DNA of 64,000 nucleotides. It comes from Luteirhabdus pelagi. GTDB taxonomy: Bacteria; Bacteroidota; Bacteroidia; Flavobacteriales; Flavobacteriaceae. The notes beneath the pieces were generated by a model. That model saw only the letters and a list, made by a program, of their open reading frames with translations. It did not search any database and was not told the origin of the DNA. The DNA lies in NCBI RefSeq assembly GCF_016827595.1, contig NZ_JAECMS010000002.1, forward strand, positions 744,001 through 808,000, read 5' to 3'. This document shows positions 1-7,800 of the stretch, one piece after another. Positions within the stretch are counted from its first letter, which is position 1. Every line of letters starts with the position of its first letter. Position numbers and translations under genes: made by a program.

Positions 1-731
1 TTTTCGTCGTGAAGCGAAGCAATCATTTTGGTCAGGACATTAATCGGATTTGCCACGGCGCCGCCGTACAATCCACTATGCAGATCGCGGTTCGGTCCGG
101 TAACTTCAACTTCCACGTAGCTTAGTCCGCGCAATCCCGTTGTAATGGAAGGTACATCCTTCGCAATCATTCCCGTATCGGAAATGAGAATCACATCGTT
201 CGCAAGCTTATCTTGATTTCGGGTAACGAACCATTCGAGGCTTGGACTACCGACTTCCTCCTCACCTTCAATCATGAATTTAACATTGCAGGGAAGTTGG
301 TCGGTTTTGGTCATATATTCCATCGCCTTCACGTGCATGTACATTTGACCCTTGTCGTCGCAAGCACCACGTGCGAAAATGGCACCGTCGGGATGCAGTT
401 CCGTTTTTTCAATGACGGGATCGAAAGGAGGGCTGTTCCATAGGTCGAGCGGATCTGGGGGTTGTACATCGTAGTGACCATATACCAAAACGGTCGGAAG
501 GGATGGGTCGATTATCTTTTCGCCATACACGATAGGGTATCCTGGTGTTTCACAGAGCTCGACCGAATCGCACCCGGCCTTTTCTAGACTTTCCTTAATT
601 GCGTCGGCGGTACTAAGCACATCTTTCTTGTAGGCCGAATCGGCACTGATGCTCGGTATTTTTAGCAGTTCAATGAGTTCGTCTATAAATCGTTGTTTGT
701 GTTCTTCTATATAAGGTTTCGCGCTTTTCAT
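1..731 (-). CDS. M20 family metallopeptidase (dipeptidase), 3' end outside the window
   Basis: The reverse strand reads continuously from an ATG at 731-729 to the left edge, giving about 243 residues. Visible M20/peptidase-family motifs are YGHYDVQPP (metal-binding His and Asp), the metal-bridging ACDDKGQ region, the EGEEEVGS motif with the general-base glutamate, and RGLSYVEVEVTGP followed by DLHSGLYGG, which belongs to the dimerization or lid domain. The family consists of zinc-dependent cytosolic dipeptidases of about 460 residues, so roughly half is present. It is read divergently from the tRNA-Leu and probably marks the ordinary chromosomal flank. Family assignment is secure; exact substrate is not. 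Confidence 0.9.
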   Translation of the reverse strand, partial: MKSAKPYIEEHKQRFIDELIELLKIPSISADSAYKKDVLSTADAIKESLEKAGCDSVELCETPGYPIVYGEKIIDPSLPTVLVYGHYDVQPPDPLDLWNSPPFDPVIEKTELHPDGAIFARGACDDKGQMYMHVKAMEYMTKTDQLPCNVKFMIEGEEEVGSPSLEWFVTRNQDKLANDVILISDTGMIAKDVPSITTGLRGLSYVEVEVTGPNRDLHSGLYGGAVANPINVLTKMIASLHDE

Positions 732-793
732 TGGGTTTGTTTTAGAGCTGAAATGCTAAAGGTAGCAAAACGGATTTTTCTTTAAAAAGATAG

Positions 794-823
794 TTTGTAG
801 AATTTAAAACTTGTTTATATTTG
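794..823 (+). promoter_or_regulatory. Predicted Bacteroidota-type promoter for tRNA-Leu
   Basis: A TTTG at 794-797 is followed after 18 bases by TATATTTG at 816-823. This matches the Bacteroidota sigma pattern (-33 TTTG, -7 TAnnTTTG). Transcription would begin near 830, just before the broken tRNA copy, so that fragment and the intact tRNA should be co-transcribed. Confidence 0.6.
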
Positions 824-833
824 CACACCCTAA

Positions 834-874
834 GCGGATGTGGTGGAACTGGTAGACACGCTAGACTTAGGATT
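834..874 (+). pseudogene. tRNA-Leu 5' fragment
   Basis: The first 27 bases are identical to the 5' end of the intact tRNA-Leu at 908 (acceptor strand and D arm). The anticodon-loop block CTTAGGA is also shared. After about position 874 the similarity stops, and no variable arm, T arm or 3' acceptor strand is present, so it cannot fold as a tRNA. A 6-bp inverted repeat (CTTAGG/CCTAAG, 866-883) spans the break. It is either a failed tandem duplication or a scar of an integration event at the tRNA. Confidence 0.8.
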
Positions 875-907
875 TAACCTAAGAAAAAGTGTTAAAATAT
901 TTAAAAT

Positions 908-989
908 GCGGATGTGGTGGAACTGGTAGACACGTCAGACTTAGGATCTGATGCCGCGAGGTGTGCAGGTTCGATTCCTGTCATCCGCA
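908..989 (+). tRNA. tRNA-Leu (anticodon UAG)
   Basis: The acceptor strands GCGGATG and CATCCGC pair fully. The anticodon loop CTTAGGA lies between stems TCAGA and TCTGA and gives anticodon UAG (reads CUA). There is a long class II variable region, a GGTTCGATTCC T arm and discriminator A at 989. CCA is not encoded. It is transcribed from the promoter at 794-823 through the upstream fragment. Confidence 0.95.
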
Positions 990-990
990 C

Positions 991-1019
991 AAAAGCCGAA
1001 GAGAAATCTTCGGCTTTTT
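991..1019 (+). terminator. Rho-independent terminator after tRNA-Leu
   Basis: A perfect stem AAAAGCCGAAGA / TCTTCGGCTTTT with a GAAA loop, followed by T residues, begins one base after the tRNA. Confidence 0.85.
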
Positions 1020-1060
1020 CATTTTAAAAAATGGGATTTTCTTCACGATTTTTGACCTTG

Positions 1061-1081
1061 GGTACAACATAGGTACAACAT
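1061..1081. repeat. Tandem 10-bp direct repeats; possible recombinase arm sites
   Basis: GGTACAACAT occurs at 1061-1070 and again at 1072-1081, separated by one base, 70-90 bp downstream of the tRNA-Leu. Short direct repeats of this kind beside a tRNA are what tyrosine-recombinase arm sites of integrative elements look like, but no integrase gene follows. Otherwise the 393 bases between tRNA and parB hold only the terminator and the leader described separately. Confidence 0.35.
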
Positions 1082-1230
1082 TTTACCTTTTTTCAGAACT
1101 GAATTGGCTTTAGTACTATATCCATTCATTTGATAACAAATCCTATTTTCTGTATTGAGGATTAATAAATTTTAGGTTATCTCAACCTCTGTTCTTCGTT
1201 TGAGGGGTTTATTATCATACAATATACACG

Positions 1231-1370
1231 CAAGGTAAACTCGTAAAATACTTCCATCAAAAGACTACGGCATAAAGCCAACGCTTCTTCCCCTACTCAT
1301 TTATTCCGTTTCCTTTTGAGCCAAGATTTTATCTTCCGTTTGGTTTCTGCTCAAATATTGTTTAATCAAA
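1231..1370 (+). promoter_or_regulatory. Duplicated leader, copy A (upstream of parB-like gene)
   Basis: About 140 bases match the segment at 3281-3421 almost base for base. Invariant blocks include GGTAAACTCGTAAAATAC, AAAAGACTACGGCATAAAGC, TTATTCCGTTTCCTTTTGAG and CTCAAATATTGTTTAA. The arms TTTGAGC (1315-1321) and GCTCAAA (1349-1355) can form an outer stem just before the start codon. No reading frame is conserved between the copies, so a non-coding role (promoter, protein-binding leader or structured 5' UTR) is inferred. Confidence 0.65.
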
Positions 1371-1382
1371 AATTTGAGTATT

Positions 1383-3170
1383 ATGACAACAAAAGCGAGT
1401 ACCAAAATGAAGCGCAGTAGAGCGAAATCTACTGCCAAGAAAGAAGTAAACGGAAAGAAATCCGAAGTACTTCAAATTCAGAACTTACCATTGGGTAAAA
1501 TCAAGCCTGACCTTGAACAGCCCAGAAAAACTTTTAATGATGATGCCTTGCAGCAGCTTTCTGAGAGTATCGAAAAGCACGGTGTGTTGCAGCCAATCAC
1601 GGTAAGGCAACTAAATGGCCATTATATCATCGTGATGGGCGAACGCCGATATCGTGCGAGCAAGCTTGCAGGAAAAAAGACCGTACCCTGTATCGTAAGA
1701 ACTTATGAGAACAATGATGTTCTGGAAGTTCAAATCATCGAAAACCTGCAAAGACAGGATGTTGAACCGACCGAAGAAGCCGATGCGATTGCTTACCTAA
1801 GTGAGAAGTATTCACCTACCGAAATTGCGAAGCGATTGGGTAGAACGGATAACTTCATCAGACAGCGTTTGAAACTGGCCGGATTAATTGATGGTTTCAA
1901 GCATTTTGTACGCAATGGCGAAATGACCATTTCCTTGGGCGTAGGCGTGGCACTTTTTGAACCGGAAGAGCAACAGATGATGTTGGAAACGATGGGCGAG
2001 GATTTTAATGCACATCAGATAAACAGGATGATTAAAGACCAGACATACTATTTGGAAAAAGCATCTTTTGATGTAGCCGATAAAAAATTGGTCCCAAAAG
2101 CTGGGTCTTGTGTTGAATGTCCTTTCAATGCCGCAAATCAAGGCAATCTGTTCGGCGAAGGAAAGATGGTCTGTACGAAAGCAGCCTGTTTTGAAACGAA
2201 GAAAAGCAAATCGCTCTTGAACCTGATTGAAAAATCCAAGAAAGAGAATATCCTTCTAATTCCTGAAATACGACAGTATTGGGCAGATGACGAAAACAAT
2301 AAGCTCATTATATCCCAATTGGTAAAGAACGGATTGAAAGTTTATTTACTGGACGATGTTGAAATTATAGAGAATCCGATTGAGCCAACAATCGAAGCTA
2401 TTCAGAAAGAATATCAACATTACGATTATTCTGAAGATGAATTAAAGGCAGAATTGGATGAAGCAATGCAAAATTATAAAGAAGCATTGGAAAAATTCAG
2501 TTCAGCAAAAGAAGAAGGATTTAAAAACGGTATTGTGTTCCATCCCGATTCATTCCAGCACAAGGAAATTTTTGTAAAGATTGTTGAAAAATCAAAGAAC
2601 GATTCTACGGAATATTCGGCACCATTGGCGAACAGAAAAATGGCAGATTGTACGCCTGAAGAACAAATCGTAAAAATTAACGAAAGGGAAATCCGTAAGA
2701 AGCAAATTGAGAATAACAAGCAGTTTGAAGAAGTGGTTCAGATGATTCGTGAAACGAAATACGTTGATACAAAGAAAACACTTTCAACAGATGAAATGGT
2801 GGCATTCTCGATATCGCTATTTGAGAACAATGTGGACTATATGAGCCAACAAAAGTATTTCTCAAAGTTCTTGGGCGACACTTTAAAGATGACCAAAGTT
2901 GAAATGGTCGAGAATTTCAAGAAGAAATTCAAAAAGGAAATCTTCCATAAGCTGATACGGTATATGCTCACGAAACAAGTTCATTTTGGCGAAAGCAATC
3001 ACGTCAATAATCTGACAAACATTTCATTCTACAGCGCAATGCAAGGATATTACAAATCCAAGATTGCCGGCATAGAAAAGGAATATGCCGAAAAACGAGA
3101 CAAGCGTGAAGCACGTTTGAAAGAGCGTATCACAGTTCTTGAAAAGCAAATTAAGGAACTCAACGATTAG
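1383..3170 (+). CDS. ParB/RepB/Spo0J-family protein of the mobile element
   Basis: A protein of 595 residues. The N-terminal ParB nuclease-like domain (about residues 30-125) contains the LPLGKIKPDLEQPRKTF box and the GERRYRASKLAG motif. It is followed by a helix-turn-helix (SPTEIAKRLGRTDNFIRQRL). A cysteine cluster of the form CxxC...C...C near residues 240-270 could bind a metal. The long C-terminal part is lysine-rich and ends in a predicted coiled coil. At 595 residues it is about twice the length of chromosomal ParB, as in Bacteroidota element-borne versions. The start is ATG 1383 rather than the TTG three codons upstream. Likely role: partition or regulation of the element; no ParA is present in the window. 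Confidence 0.85.
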   Translation: MTTKASTKMKRSRAKSTAKKEVNGKKSEVLQIQNLPLGKIKPDLEQPRKTFNDDALQQLSESIEKHGVLQPITVRQLNGHYIIVMGERRYRASKLAGKKTVPCIVRTYENNDVLEVQIIENLQRQDVEPTEEADAIAYLSEKYSPTEIAKRLGRTDNFIRQRLKLAGLIDGFKHFVRNGEMTISLGVGVALFEPEEQQMMLETMGEDFNAHQINRMIKDQTYYLEKASFDVADKKLVPKAGSCVECPFNAANQGNLFGEGKMVCTKAACFETKKSKSLLNLIEKSKKENILLIPEIRQYWADDENNKLIISQLVKNGLKVYLLDDVEIIENPIEPTIEAIQKEYQHYDYSEDELKAELDEAMQNYKEALEKFSSAKEEGFKNGIVFHPDSFQHKEIFVKIVEKSKNDSTEYSAPLANRKMADCTPEEQIVKINEREIRKKQIENNKQFEEVVQMIRETKYVDTKKTLSTDEMVAFSISLFENNVDYMSQQKYFSKFLGDTLKMTKVEMVENFKKKFKKEIFHKLIRYMLTKQVHFGESNHVNNLTNISFYSAMQGYYKSKIAGIEKEYAEKRDKREARLKERITVLEKQIKELND

Positions 3171-3186
3171 CTTTTGTTGTTTGGAG

Positions 3187-3220
3187 AAGGGTCGGCATTC
3201 GTGCTGGCCCTTTTTCTTTT
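3187..3220 (+). terminator. Rho-independent terminator after parB-like gene
   Basis: An 11-bp stem (AAGGGTCGGCA / TGCTGGCCCTT, two G-T pairs) is capped by a TTCG tetraloop and followed by a T-rich tract, 16 bases after the stop codon. The DUF932 gene must therefore have its own promoter. Confidence 0.9.
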
Positions 3221-3280
3221 TTATGATAGTGTTTTGAAAGTTGGGTTCATAAGGAAGGGGTTATCAATCAATAGTTAGCG

Positions 3281-3421
3281 CAAAGGTAAACTCGTAAAAT
3301 ACACCCATCAAAAGACTACGGCATAAAGCCCACGCAACACCCTACGCTTATTTATTCCGTTTCCTTTTGAGCTGAGATTTTAGCTTCCGTTTGGGTACTG
3401 CTCAAATATTGTTTAACTAAA
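3281..3421 (+). promoter_or_regulatory. Duplicated leader, copy B (upstream of DUF932 gene)
   Basis: Second copy of the leader at 1231-1370, roughly 85-90% identical by eye, with the outer arms TTTGAGC (3366-3372) and GCTCAAA (3400-3406) conserved. The distance to the start codon is similar in both copies. Because a strong terminator lies upstream, this segment probably also contains the promoter for the DUF932-like gene. Confidence 0.65.
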
Positions 3422-3432
3422 ATTCAAAAACT

Positions 3433-4269
3433 ATGTATTTACAAAATTTGCAACAGGATGAAATCTTTGTTCCATCAGAAATGAAATCCTTAAAAAGTCT
3501 GACACAGATGGAATCTCGAAGAGGGCTTGAAAATGCCATTATTTCAAATGGCAAAATCGTCAATGTGGTCTCGAACAGTTATGGCCATATTCCAAACCAA
3601 CTGTTCTTCAAGAAAGCCGAGGAGATGTTAACCGATGCACAACTGAATTTCCACAAACGCACCATAAACAAGAATGATAGGTCGTTCATTACTGACTTTA
3701 TTATCGATGACAAAAGCCAGTTTACTGTCAAGAACGATAAAGATTTGATACTTCCGATGCTTCGGTTCAAAAACTCGTATGACGGAAGTGAAAAGACCTC
3801 TGGTCACTTTGGGTTTTATAGAGAAGTGTGCTCAAATGGTCTGCACGTTTCACAGGCTGAAATCGAGTTTTCCATAAAGCACAGTAAGAACAATACGCAC
3901 TTAATTATGCCGAGGTTGAACAATCTTTTCGATAAATTTCTGGACAACGAATTCTACACCATTACCAAGAAATTCGACAAGATGAAGGAATTTAAAATCA
4001 TCGACACACAAGAATTTGTGAAAGCGATTCTTGACAGAACGAAATTGTTCAGATATGAATGTAGCGACAAGAATAGCGACCCTTCAAAAAAGTCTCGTGA
4101 GGTCATAGAAATCTTGAACTACGAAGCCTTGCTACTGAATGAAGAACCAAATCTGTGGTTAGGTTACAATGCATTCAATTCAGTACTTCATAACGTTTTG
4201 AAGAAAAGCTTCGGCCAACAAGAACGGTTAGATAAAAAGCTGTTTGATGAAGTCTATGCTATGGCATAA
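3433..4269 (+). CDS. DUF932-like phage/plasmid protein
   Basis: A soluble protein of 278 residues resembling the DUF932 family found on phages, plasmids and conjugative elements. It has the central FGFYREVCSNGLHVSQ segment and the earlier SNSYGHIPNQ region typical of that family. No catalytic motif or membrane segment is visible. It shares its upstream leader with the ParB-like gene, so the two are probably regulated together. Function in the family is unknown; a role in element maintenance or anti-restriction is often guessed but not shown here. Confidence 0.7.
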   Translation: MYLQNLQQDEIFVPSEMKSLKSLTQMESRRGLENAIISNGKIVNVVSNSYGHIPNQLFFKKAEEMLTDAQLNFHKRTINKNDRSFITDFIIDDKSQFTVKNDKDLILPMLRFKNSYDGSEKTSGHFGFYREVCSNGLHVSQAEIEFSIKHSKNNTHLIMPRLNNLFDKFLDNEFYTITKKFDKMKEFKIIDTQEFVKAILDRTKLFRYECSDKNSDPSKKSREVIEILNYEALLLNEEPNLWLGYNAFNSVLHNVLKKSFGQQERLDKKLFDEVYAMA

Positions 4270-4351
4270 AGTTAATATAGGTTTGTCCAGTACCTCAAAC
4301 TGGATTTTTTCTGCCTTACCATTTTGCAACACAGTTGCACCAAAATATTTT

Positions 4352-4359
4352 TATCTTTG
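4352..4359 (+). promoter_or_regulatory. -7 promoter box TATCTTTG directly in front of a GTG start
   Basis: TATCTTTG matches the TAnnTTTG consensus and ends four bases before the GTG at 4364. Transcription would start at or beside the start codon, implying a leaderless or nearly leaderless mRNA. The -33 element is not well placed. Confidence 0.45.
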
Positions 4360-4363
4360 CATT

Positions 4364-4672
4364 GTGAAAGTTGTAGCAATCATTTTATCGTTTTATTTCT
4401 TGGCACTCAATGTAGTGCCTTGTAGCGATGCAGCAAATAGTGCCGATGATACCCAAGTTGTTACGGTATTAGATATTGATGGCGACCACGACCAAGACTG
4501 TGAGTTATGCTCGCCTTTCTGTCAATGTCATTGCTGCCACGTTCATACCATAAATTTTGGACTTGCTGCTTTTGAGCCGCTACAGCCTGCTATTCCTCAA
4601 GAATTCTTTGTCCATTTTGATGACCTTGGCAAAGATATTCCCCATTCCCTTTTTCAGCCACCACAGGCATAA
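4364..4672 (+). CDS. Small secreted Cys/His-rich protein (DUF6660-like)
   Basis: From the GTG at 4364 the protein has 102 residues and begins with a clear signal peptide (KVVAIILSFYFLALNVVPC). A cysteine/histidine cluster, CELCSPFCQCHCCHVH, sits near residues 45-60. An upstream ATG in the same frame (4244) overlaps the DUF932 gene and would put the signal peptide internally, so the GTG is preferred. It resembles small secreted proteins that precede CusA-type efflux operons in Bacteroidota. The Cys/His cluster suggests periplasmic copper or zinc binding. Metal binding is inferred, not known. Confidence 0.65.
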   Translation: MKVVAIILSFYFLALNVVPCSDAANSADDTQVVTVLDIDGDHDQDCELCSPFCQCHCCHVHTINFGLAAFEPLQPAIPQEFFVHFDDLGKDIPHSLFQPPQA

Positions 4673-4810
4673 TTCAGTTTTTTTAAAGGATAATTATATC
4701 CTTTTTTGACCAAATCCTGGTTCTCATACTAGATCCTTGGTCCTATTGATAGATTTTGTTAGGCACAAAATTATTATCAAGAATTTTAACTGAATTAAAT
4801 TTTTATTTAT

Positions 4811-7800
4811 ATGATTAATAAGATAATCGCATTTTCCATTAATAATAAATTTATTATTGGACTACTTACCTTAGCGCTGATAGGGACGGGTATTTGGTCC
4901 ATGATGACCGTCAACCTGGGATCGGTGCCAGATATTACTAACAATCAGGTTCAGGTGATCACCCAGTCGCCAAATCTTGCCACAGAAGATATTGAACAAT
5001 TTGTAACCTATCCCGTAGAACTATCTATGGGTAATTTACCAGGCGTTACAGAAATAAGATCTATCTCACGCTTTGGCCTTTCCGTAGTTACTATCGTTTT
5101 TGAAGACGATATGGGAACCTATCTTCCTCGACAGCTGGTACAGGAAAAACTAAACGAACTGGGCGAATCTATCCCTGAAAAATTTGGAAGTCCATCTATG
5201 GGTCCCATCTCTACTGGTTTAGGTCAAATCTATGAATACACTATAAAGCCAGAGGAGGGTTTTGAAAACAAGTATTCGCCTATGGAACTGCGCACCGTGC
5301 AAGATTGGGTTATCAAACGACAACTCACATTACTGGAAGGCGTGGTAGAGGTCAACTCTTATGGAGGCAGTATTAAACAGTACGAGGTCACTGTTAACCC
5401 AGATAAGTTGAATAGTTTGGGTATTAGTATTTCACAAGTGTATGAGGCTCTCGCTCGGAACAATGTGAATACAGGCGGTGCTTACATAGAAAAAAATAAA
5501 ATGTCAAATTTCATAAGAGGTGAAGGTCTTATTCGCTCTTTGGAAGACATTAAAGATATTTCGATTATTAACGAGGGCAACATTCCCGTAACTATTGGAG
5601 ATGTTGCAACACGCGTCCATTTTGGGAATCAGGTACGTTATGGTGCTTTTACGCAAGACGGTAAGGAAGCCGTGGGAGGAATAATAATGATGCTAAAAGG
5701 TTCAAACCCTAATGCGGTTATTCAAAATGTTAAGAATCGTATGGCAGAAATTGAAAAATCCCTGCCAGAAGGTCTCACTATCGCCCCTATCATTGATCGT
5801 AGTGAGCTAATTGCCAGAACGACCGATACCGTTAAAACCAATTTACTGGAAGGCGCCCTAATCGTGATATTTGCCCTTGTTTTATTGTTGGGTAGTTTAA
5901 GAGGTGGCATCATAACGGCCACGACCATACCGTTGTCCTTGCTTTTTGCCTTTATATTAATGAAGCAATTTAATGTATGGGCAAACTTAATGAGCTTGGG
6001 CGCTATTGACTTTGGAATCATTATAGACGGTGCAGTGATTATCATCGAGGGAACCGTGTATGAAATACAAAAACGGATAAGATCTGGCAAGGTGAAATTC
6101 AATCAGGCTAAAATGGATGAAGTAGCCTATGATGCTGGGAGCACGATGATGAGTTCCGCATTTTTTGGACAGATTATAATTCTTATTGTATTCACGCCTA
6201 TACTTTTTCTTACGGGGGTAGAAGGTAAAATGTTTAAGCCGATGGCGTACACTTTCGGTTTTGCCATGATAGGTGCTATTTTCTTATGCCTTACCTATGT
6301 CCCTATGATGTCTGCCCTATTTATGAAACCCATTCAGAATAAAAAGAACTGGTTTGGAAGGTTTGAACGCTGGCTGGAAAGGATAAGTGATAAGATAATT
6401 GGTGGAATACAAAGGGTATATATGCCTTTACTGAAAGGGGCATTAAAACTGAAGCTCATTGTTGTAGGTGCTGCTGCTGTTCTACTTGTATTAGCCGGTT
6501 TCCTTTTTTCCAGAATGGGAGGAGAATTTGTGCCTCAACTGGATGAAGGGGATATTGCAATGCAGGCTTTAATCAGACCAGGAAGTTCATTAACAGAGTC
6601 TATTGAAGTTTCCAAAAAAATAGAAAATATCCTTCTAGAAAATTTTCCTGAAATTAAAACAGCAACAGCAAGAATTGGAGTAGCGGACATCCCAACAGAT
6701 CCAATGCCGATGGATATAGCAGATATGTACCTGATTCTTGAAAAAGATAAGGATAATTGGACAACCGCTGAAACTAAAGAAGGACTTATAGCGCAAATCA
6801 AGGAAAAACTCAATAAAGAACTTACTGGGGTAAACCTTGTGTTTACGCAACCTGTAGAATTAAGGTTCAACGAATTATTAGAGGGGGTTAGAGAAGATAT
6901 TGCGGTTAAACTATATGGAGAGGACCTGGGGGTGTTGTCGGAAAAGGTACAGGAAATGGCCAGTATTATCCAAACCGTGCCTGGTGCAGGAGACGTAAAC
7001 GCGGAGCGAACATCAGGCCTCCCACAAATGACCGTTAAATTTAACCGTGATAAAATTGCGCAATATGGACTGGATATCCAAAAAGCCAATGATTACATAA
7101 GTACAGCTTTTGCAGGAGGAACAGCCGGAGTCATTTTTGAAGGAGAAAAACGATTTGATCTGGTAGTAAGATTTGATGAAGATCATAGAAAGAATATTGA
7201 TGATTTGCGTGGTATGTATATCGATCTTCCAGACGGAACTCAGGTGCCTATAAAAGAAATAGCAGATATTGAGTATGTTCCGGGGCCTATGCAAATTTCA
7301 AGAGATGATACCTACAGAAGAACCTATGTGGGTGTAAACGCCCGGGGAAGAGATGTAGAGTCTGTGGTGAACGACATTCAGCAAAAATTAGATGAGGAAT
7401 TAGAATTGCCACCAGGTTATTATATTACTTATGGAGGGGAGTTCGAAAACCTTCAGAGTGCCAAAGACCGATTAGTGATTGTGGTACCGATAGCCTTATT
7501 CCTGATTTTCGTGCTTCTATATTTTGCCTTAAAATCTTTTTCCCAATCTATCATGATCTATATGGCGATACCATTGGCTGCTATCGGAGGTGTTTTTGCC
7601 CTTTGGTTAAGAGGTATGCCATTTAGCATTTCCGCAGGTGTAGGCTTCATTGTTCTGTTTGGTGTTGCAGTTTTAAACGGACTGGTACTAATAAATAGAT
7701 TCAATTCTTTAAAAGAAGAAGGAGTAACCAGTATAAGAGATAGAATTTTTACAGGAACCAAAGAACGAATACGACCTATTATGTTAACAGCAACAACAGA

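Noticed and set aside
213-443. Plus-strand ORF over the dipeptidase gene
   Set aside because: Antisense shadow of the M20 peptidase, whose conserved motifs lie on the minus strand.
991-1382. A hidden integrase gene beside tRNA-Leu
   Set aside because: All frames here are short and no recombinase motif is present; only repeats and the leader were found.
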